Shown piece after piece: positions 51,243-58,762 of a DNA stretch of 64,000 bases (position 1 is the stretch's first letter; each line of letters opens with the position of its first letter). The position numbers were made by a program, and so were the translations under genes. The stretch spans positions 40,715 through 104,714 of the forward strand of contig NZ_JAGMUL010000033.1 of NCBI RefSeq assembly GCF_019049285.1, given 5' to 3'. The stretch comes from Streptomyces sp. AC550_RSS872 (GTDB lineage: Bacteria; Actinomycetota; Actinomycetes; Streptomycetales; Streptomycetaceae). Under the pieces are notes generated by a model. The model saw nothing but the letters and a program-made list of their open reading frames with translations. It ran no database searches and had not been told where the DNA came from.

Positions 51243-51907
51243 GCCGGACCGTCCTCTCCCTGGGCCCCGACCTCCGCGTCGGGGAAGGCCCGTTGCACGA
51301 ACGACGCGATGTGGGCGTGCAGGGCGCGCGCGGCGCCGTCCGCGTCGCCCTCCAGCGCGAGCCGCAGGATCTCCCGGTGCTCGCCGGCCTCCCGTTCCCA
51401 GGAGGGCGAGGCGGCCCAGGCGACGGCGGAGACGAGGGCGGCCTGGTCGCGGACCTCGTCGAGCATCCGGCCGAGCAGCGGGTTGCCGCACGGCAGATAG
51501 AGGGCGCGGTGGAACTCCCGGTTGGCGAGGGAGCGTTCGGCGGTGTCGTCGGCCGCGTCGGCGCGGGTCAGCGCGTCACGGGCGGCGTCGAGGGAGGCGC
51601 CCCGCCGCACGGCTCGCTTGAGCGCCTCGGGTTCGAGGAGCAGCCGCACGTCATAGACCTCGCGCGCCATGTCCGCGTCCACCATGCGCACCGTGACGCC
51701 CTTGTACTGGCTCATCACGACAAGCCCGGTCCCGGCCAGCGTCTTGAGCGCCTCGCGGACCGGGGTCTTCGACACCCCGAACTGCGCAGCGAGCTCGGTC
51801 TCCACCAGGGCCTGACCAGGCGTCAACTGCCCGGTGAGGATACGGCGTTTGATCTCCTCCAGCACAAACTGCGTGCGCGAGGGGATCGGCGTGGGCACAG
51901 AGGTCAT
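51239..51907 (-). CDS. GntR family transcriptional regulator (FadR/FCD subfamily)
   Basis: Product of 222 residues. The N-terminal winged helix (about 8-75) has LVETELAAQFGVSKTPVREALKTL, outlined by SKTPVREAL. The C-terminal all-helical FCD domain (about 85-210) has the metal-binding pattern EFHRALY and the later EHREI histidine. FCD regulators typically sense sugar acids. It overlaps the aldolase gene as ATGA and probably controls its own operon; iterated and palindromic sites lie just upstream. Confidence 0.92.
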   Translation of the reverse strand: MTSVPTPIPSRTQFVLEEIKRRILTGQLTPGQALVETELAAQFGVSKTPVREALKTLAGTGLVVMSQYKGVTVRMVDADMAREVYDVRLLLEPEALKRAVRRGASLDAARDALTRADAADDTAERSLANREFHRALYLPCGNPLLGRMLDEVRDQAALVSAVAWAASPSWEREAGEHREILRLALEGDADGAARALHAHIASFVQRAFPDAEVGAQGEDGPA

Positions 51908-52451
51908 GCGCGCCTCTCGGATCTTCGCGGGATGGCTCTCGCGTATGGGATCTCACGTATCGCGTCTCATATATGACGTACGAAGTACGACGCGATGAAG
52001 GTAGGAGGGGGCGCATGGTTCGTCAATGCTTCTGACAAAGGGAGTTGGGGCCCGCCCGGCTGATGGGTGTCGGCCTCCGCGACGGTCTTCCGCGCGACCG
52101 GGAGTGGCAGGGAGGGGCGCGGATGGCGTTCCGGCGGGCCCTGCGCGACCCTCGACGCCCTCCCCGGCCGGCTCTTCGAGCCCTTGCTGCCGCGTGTGCC
52201 ACCGGGTGGAGCATCAGGTCGGCTCGGGGGTGTTCTGAAAGTCCCGTGCGGTGCCCGCGCCCGCCGCGGCAGCGGCTGGTGTCGCAGCCGGTGCGTGCCC
52301 TCGGCGCGCCGGACGAAGGCCCTCGACGGGGGTCCCCCCGCTCGAGCGAAGCCGAGAGTGGCGGAGGAGCTACTTGGGCCTCTGGGCCTTTCAAAACACC
52401 CCCTGGGTGTGCTGTCCGGAGAGCCCGGCCGCCCGGTCGGGCAAGCGAGCG
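51908..52451. other. Intergenic region with iterons, palindromes and an inverted repeat
   Basis: Near the GntR start are three 10-bp iterons and two adjacent palindromes. Further on, GGGGTGTTCTGAAAG (52227-52241) is matched, with one mismatch, by CTTTCAAAACACCCC (52388-52402), enclosing 146 bp. Inside that segment is GGGGGTCCCCCCGCTCGAGC followed by GAAGCCGAGAGTGG, a motif I recall as common in Streptomyces intergenic DNA. Open frames here have no domain or start signal, and no gene is supported. Confidence 0.6.
51937..51989 (-). promoter_or_regulatory. Three 14-bp-period iterons plus two palindromes upstream of gntR
   Basis: On the + strand TCTCGCGTAT (51937), TCTCACGTAT (51951) and TCTCATATAT (51965) start exactly 14 bases apart. 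The last overlaps the palindrome TCATATATGA (51967-51976). CGTAC-GAA-GTACG (51977-51989) follows at once. The cluster lies 30-82 bases upstream of the GntR start, where its promoter should be. Confidence 0.65.
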
Positions 52452-53048
52452 TCAGCGCCGCTCCCGCTCCCAGCCCGGGTTCCGTCCGCTCAGTCCGATC
52501 GCTCGGTCGAGCAGGGGTGCGTCGGCAGGGACCGGCACCACGGGACCGAAGATCTCGCCTCGGCCGGGATCGTCGACGGAGGCGAGGAGGAAGTCGTGCG
52601 ACGCCTGCAACGCGGCGGGATCGGGGGTGTACTCCTGGCCGGTCGCGCGCGCCAGGTCCCAGCCGTGGATCACCAGCTCGTCCACGGCCACGGCGGCCGC
52701 CACCTCGCCCGGCAGATCCACGCCGCCCGCCCGGGTCATCCCACTCCACGCGCCAGGGTCGCGCCACGCCTCGGCCAGCTCGTCCAGCACCTTGGGCAGC
52801 TCCTCGCGCCACCCCGGCCCGATGTCCGGGACGGCGGAGTCGGGGCTGGTGTCCGTCGTGACGCCGAGGTCCTTGCGGGCGGCGTCACGGAAGGCCACGG
52901 TCAGGCCGAGCAGGTGCCCCAGCAGATTCCGCACCGCCAGCTCCGGACAGGGCGTCGGCCCCGACAGCTGGTCGTCGGCGACACCGTCGGCGAGACGGGC
53001 GATGACGCGCGTCTGCGGTCCGAGGTCGAGGGTGCTCGTGTCGGTCAT
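52452..53048 (-). CDS. TIGR03086-type / mycothiol-dependent maleylpyruvate isomerase-like protein
   Basis: Product of 198 residues of the DinB-like four-helix superfamily. TPCPELAVRNLLGHLLGLTVAF carries the N-terminal metal-binding histidine region, and VDELVIHGWDLARATGQ the second. Streptomyces has many such proteins of unknown substrate. The start is at MTDTSTL, with the upstream open frame rejected. It is divergent from the MFS gene across 223 bases. Confidence 0.85.
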   Translation of the reverse strand: MTDTSTLDLGPQTRVIARLADGVADDQLSGPTPCPELAVRNLLGHLLGLTVAFRDAARKDLGVTTDTSPDSAVPDIGPGWREELPKVLDELAEAWRDPGAWSGMTRAGGVDLPGEVAAAVAVDELVIHGWDLARATGQEYTPDPAALQASHDFLLASVDDPGRGEIFGPVVPVPADAPLLDRAIGLSGRNPGWERERR

Positions 53049-53271
53049 GGTCCGGCTCCTCACAGGTCTGTTCCTGGAGGGTGGACCGACGGCGCCGGCA
53101 AAACTCATCGGTCGGCGGGGGGCGTGCCCGCCGGGGGGACCTGGTGGCGGGACGTCTCCCCGATCGTCAATTCTTCGGACTCCACGCCCTCGTCGCACGC
53201 CGGTAGCCCCCGCATACCTAAGGCACTTCCCCCATCCCTACGCCCCCGCCTTAGACGCACGATGGCATGGC

Positions 53272-54537
53272 ATGACGACCACCCGCAGCACCCCTTCCAC
53301 CCCCTCGGCCCCCTGGCCCCTCCCCCGTGTCCTGCGCGACCGCAACGCCGCCCTCTACCTCACCGGAGTCGTGGTCTGCGGCTTCGGCACCTCGGCGCTG
53401 TGGCTGGTGTCCGGCGTCTGGGTCAAGGACCTCACCGGCTCCGACGGCCTGGCCGCGCTGTGCATGCTCGCCATGTGGGCGCCCGCCCTGGCCGGCCCGC
53501 TCCTCGGCACGCTCGCCGACCGCACCCGCCGCAAACCCCTGCTGATCGGCGCGAACCTCCTGCTGGCCGCCCTCCTGCCCACCCTCTTCACCGTCGACTC
53601 ACCGGACCGCCTCTGGCTCCTCTTCGCGGTCCTGTTCGTCTACGGCGCCGCAGGCGTCGTCCACGACGCCGCCGAGTCCGCCCTCGTCGCCTCCGCCGTC
53701 CCCGCGCCCCTGCTCGGCGACTTCAACGGGCTGCGCATGACCGCCACCGAGGGCATGAAACTCCTCGCCCCCCTGGCCGGAGCCGGCGTCTACGCGGCGT
53801 ACGGCGGCGCGGGCGTCGCCCTGCTCGACGCCGTGACCTTCGTGGTCGCGACCGGGCTGTACGCCTGCCTCCGCGTCCGTGAGAGCAGGCCCGAGCAGCC
53901 GTCGGGCGGCTGGCGGGAGCAGACCGCCGAGGGAGCCCGCCACCTCTGGACGCACCCCCGACTGCGTCCCCTCGTCCTGGCCGGCGCCACCACCATGCTC
54001 TGGGCCGGCCTCAACGGCGCCTTGATCTACGCCGTCATCGACGGCCTCGGGCACGCCCCGGCCTACGCCGGTGTGCTGTACGCCGTCCAGGGCGCCGGTT
54101 CGGTGGCGATCGGACTGCTCTCCGGACCCGCGCTGCGCCGCCTCGGCGAGCGCCGTTTCGCCGCGTACGGCATCGCCCTCGCGGCCGTCGCGGCCGGACT
54201 GCGGGCCGTTCCGTCCGACCCGGTGGCCCTGGCGTGCAGCGCGGCGATCGGCGCGGGGCTGCCCTGCGTCCTGATCGCCGCGCTCACCGCCGTGCAGCGC
54301 GAGACCCCGGACGCCCTGCTCGGCCGTACGGCGGCCACGGCCAACACGCTCGTCTTCACGCCGAACGTCATCGGGCTGGCGGTGGGAGCGGCGCTGGTCG
54401 AACTGTTCGACGTACGGCTGCTGTCGGCCCTCCTCGGCCCGGCCTGGCTGATGACCGCCGTACCGCTGCTGCGTCAGAGGGCGGCCAGTGCCTCCCGTAC
54501 CGCCACCAGGTCCCCGTCGGACGCCAACCCCGCGTGA
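53272..54537 (+). CDS. MFS transporter
   Basis: Product of 421 residues with about 12 membrane segments and the loop 2-3 motif GTLADRTRRKP. This looks like the drug-exporter-type group of MFS proteins with a long central loop (PEQPSGGWREQTAEGARHLW). The substrate is unknown. The 3' end overlaps the convergent downstream gene by 64 bases, so both C termini share DNA. The ATG is the first codon after a purine-poor leader; no strong ribosome-binding site is seen. Confidence 0.87.
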   Translation: MTTTRSTPSTPSAPWPLPRVLRDRNAALYLTGVVVCGFGTSALWLVSGVWVKDLTGSDGLAALCMLAMWAPALAGPLLGTLADRTRRKPLLIGANLLLAALLPTLFTVDSPDRLWLLFAVLFVYGAAGVVHDAAESALVASAVPAPLLGDFNGLRMTATEGMKLLAPLAGAGVYAAYGGAGVALLDAVTFVVATGLYACLRVRESRPEQPSGGWREQTAEGARHLWTHPRLRPLVLAGATTMLWAGLNGALIYAVIDGLGHAPAYAGVLYAVQGAGSVAIGLLSGPALRRLGERRFAAYGIALAAVAAGLRAVPSDPVALACSAAIGAGLPCVLIAALTAVQRETPDALLGRTAATANTLVFTPNVIGLAVGAALVELFDVRLLSALLGPAWLMTAVPLLRQRAASASRTATRSPSDANPA

Positions 54538-55637
54538 TAGAGCCGGATCTCGGTGGCCCCCAGCTCACGCGCGCGTGCCGCGTCCGACGCGAGCGTGCCC
54601 GGGCTGCCGCCCATCCCGGAGACCACACCGAAGTTGGCGGCGATGACCGCGCCCTCACGGCCCTGTTCGGCGAAGGGTGTCAGAAGGGCGGGGCCGGCCG
54701 CGCAGGGCACGACCACGCCGTCCGCGACGGAGAGGATGTGCTCGGGGTCGACGCCCGGGTTGGCGCCGACGTGGTGGGTCACCGGGTCGGCGTGCAGCAG
54801 GATCTGGAAGTTGTCGGGGGCGGCCTGGCGTACCGCGCGGACCGCCGTCTCCTGGAGCGTACGGGCGGTTTCGTCGCGCCACGCGCGCGTGGCCGCCGCG
54901 TTCGACTCGCCGAGCAGCTTCTCGACCCCGGCCCAGCCCTCGTCGGCGACCGTGCCCTGCCACAGCGGTTCGAGGGCGGCGCGTACGGCGGCCGCCAGCT
55001 CGTCGGCGTCCAGGCCCCGGGCGCCGTAGCCCTCCTTGCAGGTCGGGCAGAAGCAGAGCGCCATCAGGTACATCCCGGCGTCGCCGAGCGGCACCCCGCC
55101 GGTCTTGTCGTGCGCGTGCAGATGCTGGAGGCCGTACCAGCCGAGGGACTCCAGTTCCGTGCCGCGCGCTCCGGGGCGTGCGGCGGCCTCGGCGGCCAGT
55201 TCGACGAGGTACGCGCGCGTGGCGGGCTGTGCGATGCACGGTGCCCAGGGGTAGCGGTCGCCGTAGGCATTGACGACCGAGGTGTCCGGATGGTCGGCGC
55301 CCAAGCGGGAGTTGTGCGCGAGGACCACCCAGGTGTGCACCTCCAGACCGGCCGCCGTGAGCGCGGCGGCCGCCTCGCCGAAGGCGTTGCCGGGCGCCCA
55401 GTCACCGGCCGGGTACGGGCGCAGCGCGCGGCCCTGCCACCGGCCGTCCGCCGGGTAGAGCACGGCCGCGTGTTCGGCGGTGACGATGCGGTGGCGGGGG
55501 TGGCGGGGGGTGAGGGCTCGGGTGGAGTGGTAGGCGGCGGCGAGCGTCACCTGTTGCACGCCCAGGGCGGCGATCATGCCGGGCGCCTCCGGGTCTCCGT
55601 TGATGTCCCAGGGGTAGACGAATGTCGACGCCTTCAC
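54474..55637 (-). CDS. Uncharacterised protein coupled to kdgD (possible TIM-barrel hydrolase-like)
   Basis: Product of 387 residues that I do not recognise. It starts MKASTFVYPWDINGDPEAPG. It contains a Trp/His-rich segment, VHTWVVLAHNSRLG; an acidic-aromatic ELESLGWYGLQHLHAHDK; a CFCPTCKEGYG cysteine knuckle; and ILLHADPV further on. Beta-alpha repeats with acidic strand ends suggest a glycosidase-like barrel. No signal peptide. The GTG start overlaps the kdgD stop as GTGA, and udh is divergent, so a role in uronate oxidation, such as handling the aldarolactone, is a fair guess. Its 3' end overlaps the MFS gene. Confidence 0.7.
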   Translation of the reverse strand: MKASTFVYPWDINGDPEAPGMIAALGVQQVTLAAAYHSTRALTPRHPRHRIVTAEHAAVLYPADGRWQGRALRPYPAGDWAPGNAFGEAAAALTAAGLEVHTWVVLAHNSRLGADHPDTSVVNAYGDRYPWAPCIAQPATRAYLVELAAEAAARPGARGTELESLGWYGLQHLHAHDKTGGVPLGDAGMYLMALCFCPTCKEGYGARGLDADELAAAVRAALEPLWQGTVADEGWAGVEKLLGESNAAATRAWRDETARTLQETAVRAVRQAAPDNFQILLHADPVTHHVGANPGVDPEHILSVADGVVVPCAAGPALLTPFAEQGREGAVIAANFGVVSGMGGSPGTLASDAARARELGATEIRLYHAGLASDGDLVAVREALAAL

Positions 55638-56587
55638 TTGGTGTCCTCCGGCTCCTTCTCCAGCAGCGCGTATCCGCGCTCGATCACCTCGGCGAGCTGC
55701 TTCACATGGTCCTCGCCCGGCTCGTGCAGCGGCGGCCGGACCTCCCCCACGTCCAGGCCGCGCATCCGCACGCCGGCCTTGACAAGGGCGACGGCGTATC
55801 CGCGGCCCTGGGCGCGCAGTTCGACGAACGGTCGGTAGAAGCCGTCCAGGAGGCGGTTGGCGGTCGCCTCGTCGCCCGTCTCCAGCGCCCGGTAGAAGGC
55901 GAGGGCGATCTCCGGGGCGAAGCAGAACACGGCGGAGGAGTAGAGGGTGACGCCGATCGCGCGGTAGGCGAGCTGGGTCTGTTCGGCGGTGGGCAGGCCG
56001 TTGAAGTAGAGGAAGTCGCCGGCGGCCTCGGAGCGTACTGCGCTCACGATCCGCTGCATGAGGTCCAGATCGCCGAGGCCGTCCTTGAGGCCGATGACGC
56101 CGTCCGTGCGGGCCAGCTCGACGACCGTTGCCGGGGTGAACACGGCGTTGTCGCGCTGGTAGACGACCACCGGGAGCGCGGTCGCCGCCGCGATCTCCCT
56201 GTAGTGGCGCAGCAGCCCCTGCTGCCCGGCGACGACGAGATACGGCGGCATGGCGAGCAGCCCGTCCGCACCGGCCGCCTCGGCGAGCCGCGCGTACCGC
56301 ACCGCGAGCGCGGTGCCGTACCCGGCGCCCGCGACGACCGGCACCCGTCCGTCCGCCGCCTCGACGGCCACCCGCACGCACGCCTCGTACTCCTCGGGTG
56401 TCAGCGCGTGGAACTCCCCGGTGCCGCAGCACGCGAACACGGCGGCGGCCCCGGCCTCGACGCCCCGACGCACATGGGTCCGGTAGGTGTCGAGGTCGAC
56501 CGCGCCGTCGGAGCCGTAGGCGGTGACGGGGAAGAACAGCGGCCCGCCGGGGACGCTGAGGCGTGCGGCGAGGGGGGCTGACGTCAC
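55634..56587 (-). CDS. kdgD: 5-dehydro-4-deoxyglucarate dehydratase KdgD
   Basis: DHDPS-fold dehydratase/decarboxylase of 317 residues that turns 5-keto-4-deoxyglucarate into 2-ketoglutarate semialdehyde, CO2 and water. Family markers are FFPVTAYG near the N terminus, CCGTGEFHAL, Tyr143 in VVYQRDNAVF and Schiff-base Lys168 in GLKDGLGD. These separate it from lysine-pathway DapA and from the paralogue at 50.3 kb. GTG start after GGAGAGCCC. It is divergent from udh, with a shared regulatory gap. Confidence 0.9.
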   Translation of the reverse strand: MTSAPLAARLSVPGGPLFFPVTAYGSDGAVDLDTYRTHVRRGVEAGAAAVFACCGTGEFHALTPEEYEACVRVAVEAADGRVPVVAGAGYGTALAVRYARLAEAAGADGLLAMPPYLVVAGQQGLLRHYREIAAATALPVVVYQRDNAVFTPATVVELARTDGVIGLKDGLGDLDLMQRIVSAVRSEAAGDFLYFNGLPTAEQTQLAYRAIGVTLYSSAVFCFAPEIALAFYRALETGDEATANRLLDGFYRPFVELRAQGRGYAVALVKAGVRMRGLDVGEVRPPLHEPGEDHVKQLAEVIERGYALLEKEPEDTK

Positions 56588-56655
56588 GGGCTCTCCCTGG
56601 GTGCGGTGCAGGCGGGTGCAGATTTCTGATCGGAGTTTATGTTTATGAACGCACT

Positions 56656-56696
56656 TTGCACCACTCTTGACGTGCAAGGGTGGTGATCCTTAACTA
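56656..56696. promoter_or_regulatory. kdgD-udh divergent control region
   Basis: A dyad ACCACTCTTG-ACGTG-CAAGGGTGGT (56660-56684) has one mismatch in ten pairs. An overlapping dyad, TTGCAC-n10-GTGCAA, occupies 56656-56677. The -35 of a TTGACG-n17-TTAACT promoter toward udh (56667-56695) lies inside both, so binding should block udh transcription. Confidence 0.6.
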
Positions 56697-56754
56697 GTCC
56701 ACGCATGTGAACGCCGTGTACGCCTGCGGTCCACGACCTCAAGGAGCCCCGAGG

Positions 56755-57564
56755 ATGCCCGCACCCCGCACCGTCCTGCTCACCGGCGCCGCCGGCGGCC
56801 TCGGCACCCTGATGCGGGACCTGCTCCCGGCGTACGGCTACCGGCTGCGGCTGCTCGACCTGCGTCCCATCGACGGCGAGCCGGAGGCGATCGTCGCCGA
56901 CCTCGGCGACAAGGACGCCGTGCGCGAGGCCGTGCGGGGCGTCGACGCGATCGTCCACCTCGCGGGCATCTCCCTGGAAGCCCCGTTCGAGAAGATCCTC
57001 CGCGCCAACATCGAGGGCACCTACAACCTGTACGAGGCCGCCCGCGAGGAGGGTGTCGGACGCGTCGTCTTCGCCTCCTCCAACCACGCGGTCGGCTTCA
57101 CGCCCCGTCCCCAGGGCGACGACCCCCTGATCCCCGTCGACGCCCCGCGCCGCCCGGACACCTTCTACGGCCTGTCCAAGTCCTTCGGCGAGGACCTCGC
57201 GCAGCTCTACTGGGACAAACACGGCCTGGAGACCGTGTCCGTCCGCATCGGCTCCTGCTTCCCCGAGCCGACCAGCGTGCGCATGCTCTCGGTGTGGATG
57301 AGCCCCGCCGACGGCGCCCGGCTCTTCCACGCGGCGCTGACCGCCGAGAACGTCGAGCACACCGTCGTCTACGGCTCCTCCGCGAACACCCGCCTGTGGT
57401 GGGACCTGACCACCGCCCGCTCCCTCGGCTACGACCCGCAGGACGACTCCGAGCCGTACGCCGAGAAGCTCATCGCCGAGCAGGGCGAGCTGGACCCGGA
57501 GAACATCGCACACGCCTACCTGGGCGGCCACTTCGTCAGCGATCCACCGATCTGGCCGTACTGA
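56755..57564 (+). CDS. udh: Uronate dehydrogenase
   Basis: Short-chain/NAD-epimerase-fold enzyme of 269 residues that oxidises D-galacturonate or D-glucuronate with NAD to the aldarolactone. The nucleotide loop is TGAAGGLG at 10-17. The active site has SSNHAVGF (Ser108-His111) and the Tyr138-x3-Lys142 pair in FYGLSKSFGED. The SSNH block and short length distinguish Udh from sugar-nucleotide epimerases. ATG chosen from AAGGAG upstream; an ATG 48 bases earlier is less likely. It supplies the first step of the pathway whose last steps are KdgD and the semialdehyde dehydrogenase. Confidence 0.9.
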   Translation: MPAPRTVLLTGAAGGLGTLMRDLLPAYGYRLRLLDLRPIDGEPEAIVADLGDKDAVREAVRGVDAIVHLAGISLEAPFEKILRANIEGTYNLYEAAREEGVGRVVFASSNHAVGFTPRPQGDDPLIPVDAPRRPDTFYGLSKSFGEDLAQLYWDKHGLETVSVRIGSCFPEPTSVRMLSVWMSPADGARLFHAALTAENVEHTVVYGSSANTRLWWDLTTARSLGYDPQDDSEPYAEKLIAEQGELDPENIAHAYLGGHFVSDPPIWPY

Positions 57565-57583
57565 CCGGAAAAAGTCGTAGAGA

Positions 57584-57621
57584 GAGGCGGGCGGGCACCG
57601 AACGGACCCGCCCGCCGCCTC
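57584..57621 (+). terminator. Rho-independent-type hairpin after udh
   Basis: GGCGGGCGGG pairs with CCCGCCCGCC around an 11-base loop, extended by GAG/CTC with a small bulge. It lies 20 bases past the udh stop. Confidence 0.85.
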
Positions 57622-57670
57622 ATTCGGGCAGAGACCAGGCCCGACTCCAGCACACCCGGACACGGCACGG

Positions 57671-57714
57671 CAACGCCCCCCAGGGGCGCGGGGAACTGTG
57701 CGACCAGCCACAAC
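57671..57714 (-). repeat. Dispersed repeat R2, single copy
   Basis: CCCCCCAGGGGCGCGGGGAA followed by CTGTGCGACCAGCCACAACG, matching the copy at 39434 with one change in the shared part. Confidence 0.82.
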
Positions 57715-57907
57715 GCGCCCGCAGACACCACACGACCGCACACCCGAGTCCGGAGTCCGCCCCGGGCACCCACAAGACCGAACGGGCACACACCGGGCAG
57801 TATCACCCCCGTAACAGACCTGGTCACCACCCCGCACCCGCTGTAGAACTTCCCCCAAGGGCCACAGGAGAGCCCGAACGGGCAGCACAGCGAGGCAGGT
57901 GACGACC

Positions 57908-58675
57908 ATGAACAGAACAGCGGAGGAACGCCAGCGCGAGATCGTCCGCGCCGCCCGCGCGAGCGGCTCCGTCGACGTCACCGCGCTCGCCGCCGAGCTG
58001 GGCGTGGCCAAGGAGACCGTACGGCGGGATCTGCGCGTCCTGGAGGACCACGGACTGCTCCGCCGCACCCATGGCGGCGCCTACCCCGTGGAGAGCGCCG
58101 GTTTCGAGACGACGCTCGCCTTCCGCGCCACCAGCCAGGTCCCCGAGAAGCGCCGGATCGCGGCCGCCGCGGCCGAGCTGCTCGGGGACGCCGAGACCGT
58201 CTTCGTCGACGAGGGCTTCACCCCACAGCTCATCGCCGAGTCCCTGCCCACCGACCGGCCGCTGACCGTGGTCACCGCCTCCCTGCCGGTCGCGGGCGCC
58301 CTCGCCGAGGCCGAGCAGGTCTCCGTGCTGCTGCTCGGCGGCCGGGTGCGGTCCGGCACGCTCGCCACCGTCGACCACTGGACGACGAAGATGCTGGCCG
58401 GATTCGTCATCGACCTGGCGTTCATCGGCGCCAACGGCATCTCCCGCGAGCACGGCCTGACCACCCCCGACCCGGCCGTCAGCGAGGTCAAGACGCAGGC
58501 GATCCGGGCCTCGCGCCGCACGGTGTTCGCGGGTGTGCACACCAAGTTCGGAGCGGTCAGCTTCTGCCGGTTCGCCGACATCGGCGCACTGGAGACGATC
58601 GTGACGAGCACCCTGCTCCCCGCGGCCGAGGCCCACCGCTATGCGTTGCAGGGCCCCCAGGTCATCCGCGTCTGA
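57908..58675 (+). CDS. DeoR/GlpR family transcriptional regulator
   Basis: Product of 255 residues. The N-terminal HTH (about 6-60) has VDVTALAAELGVAKETVRRD and the family tail LRRTHGGA. The sugar-phosphate-sensing domain (about 75-235) has VFVDEGFT, VVTASLPVAGAL and DLAFIGANGIS. It probably represses the importer and dehydrogenase genes that follow, responding to a phosphorylated sugar or polyol. ATG preferred, with AGGTGA six bases upstream; GTG 57899 is also possible. Confidence 0.92.
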   Translation: MNRTAEERQREIVRAARASGSVDVTALAAELGVAKETVRRDLRVLEDHGLLRRTHGGAYPVESAGFETTLAFRATSQVPEKRRIAAAAAELLGDAETVFVDEGFTPQLIAESLPTDRPLTVVTASLPVAGALAEAEQVSVLLLGGRVRSGTLATVDHWTTKMLAGFVIDLAFIGANGISREHGLTTPDPAVSEVKTQAIRASRRTVFAGVHTKFGAVSFCRFADIGALETIVTSTLLPAAEAHRYALQGPQVIRV

Positions 58676-58695
58676 AAACCGAACCCACTCCCCCT

Positions 58696-58715
58696 GGAGG
58701 CACCCGCACGCCTCC
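58696..58715 (+). promoter_or_regulatory. Small hairpin between deoR-type gene and importer operon
   Basis: GGAGGC-n8-GCCTCC, 21 bases after the regulator stop and 48 before the binding-protein start. It could end the regulator transcript or lie in the leader of the importer operon. Confidence 0.45.
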
Positions 58716-58762
58716 TAACGCCCCATATCTCCCTGTTTTCCCCAATCGTCCAGGAGCGATCC

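Larger units (their letters stand above)
57565..57907. other. Intergenic region between udh and the DeoR gene
   Basis: Contains a terminator hairpin, one R2 repeat copy and about 190 bases of DNA leading to the DeoR start. GAACTT at 57847 and a poly-C stretch are visible, but no convincing -35/-10 pair. No coding sequence is supported. Confidence 0.6.

Noticed and set aside
54474..56432. Longer 652-codon version of the unknown gene next to kdgD
   Set aside because: Upstream of GTG 55637 the frame is an Arg/Gly-rich shadow of kdgD. The GTGA overlap and the hydrophobic start MKASTFVYPW mark the real beginning.
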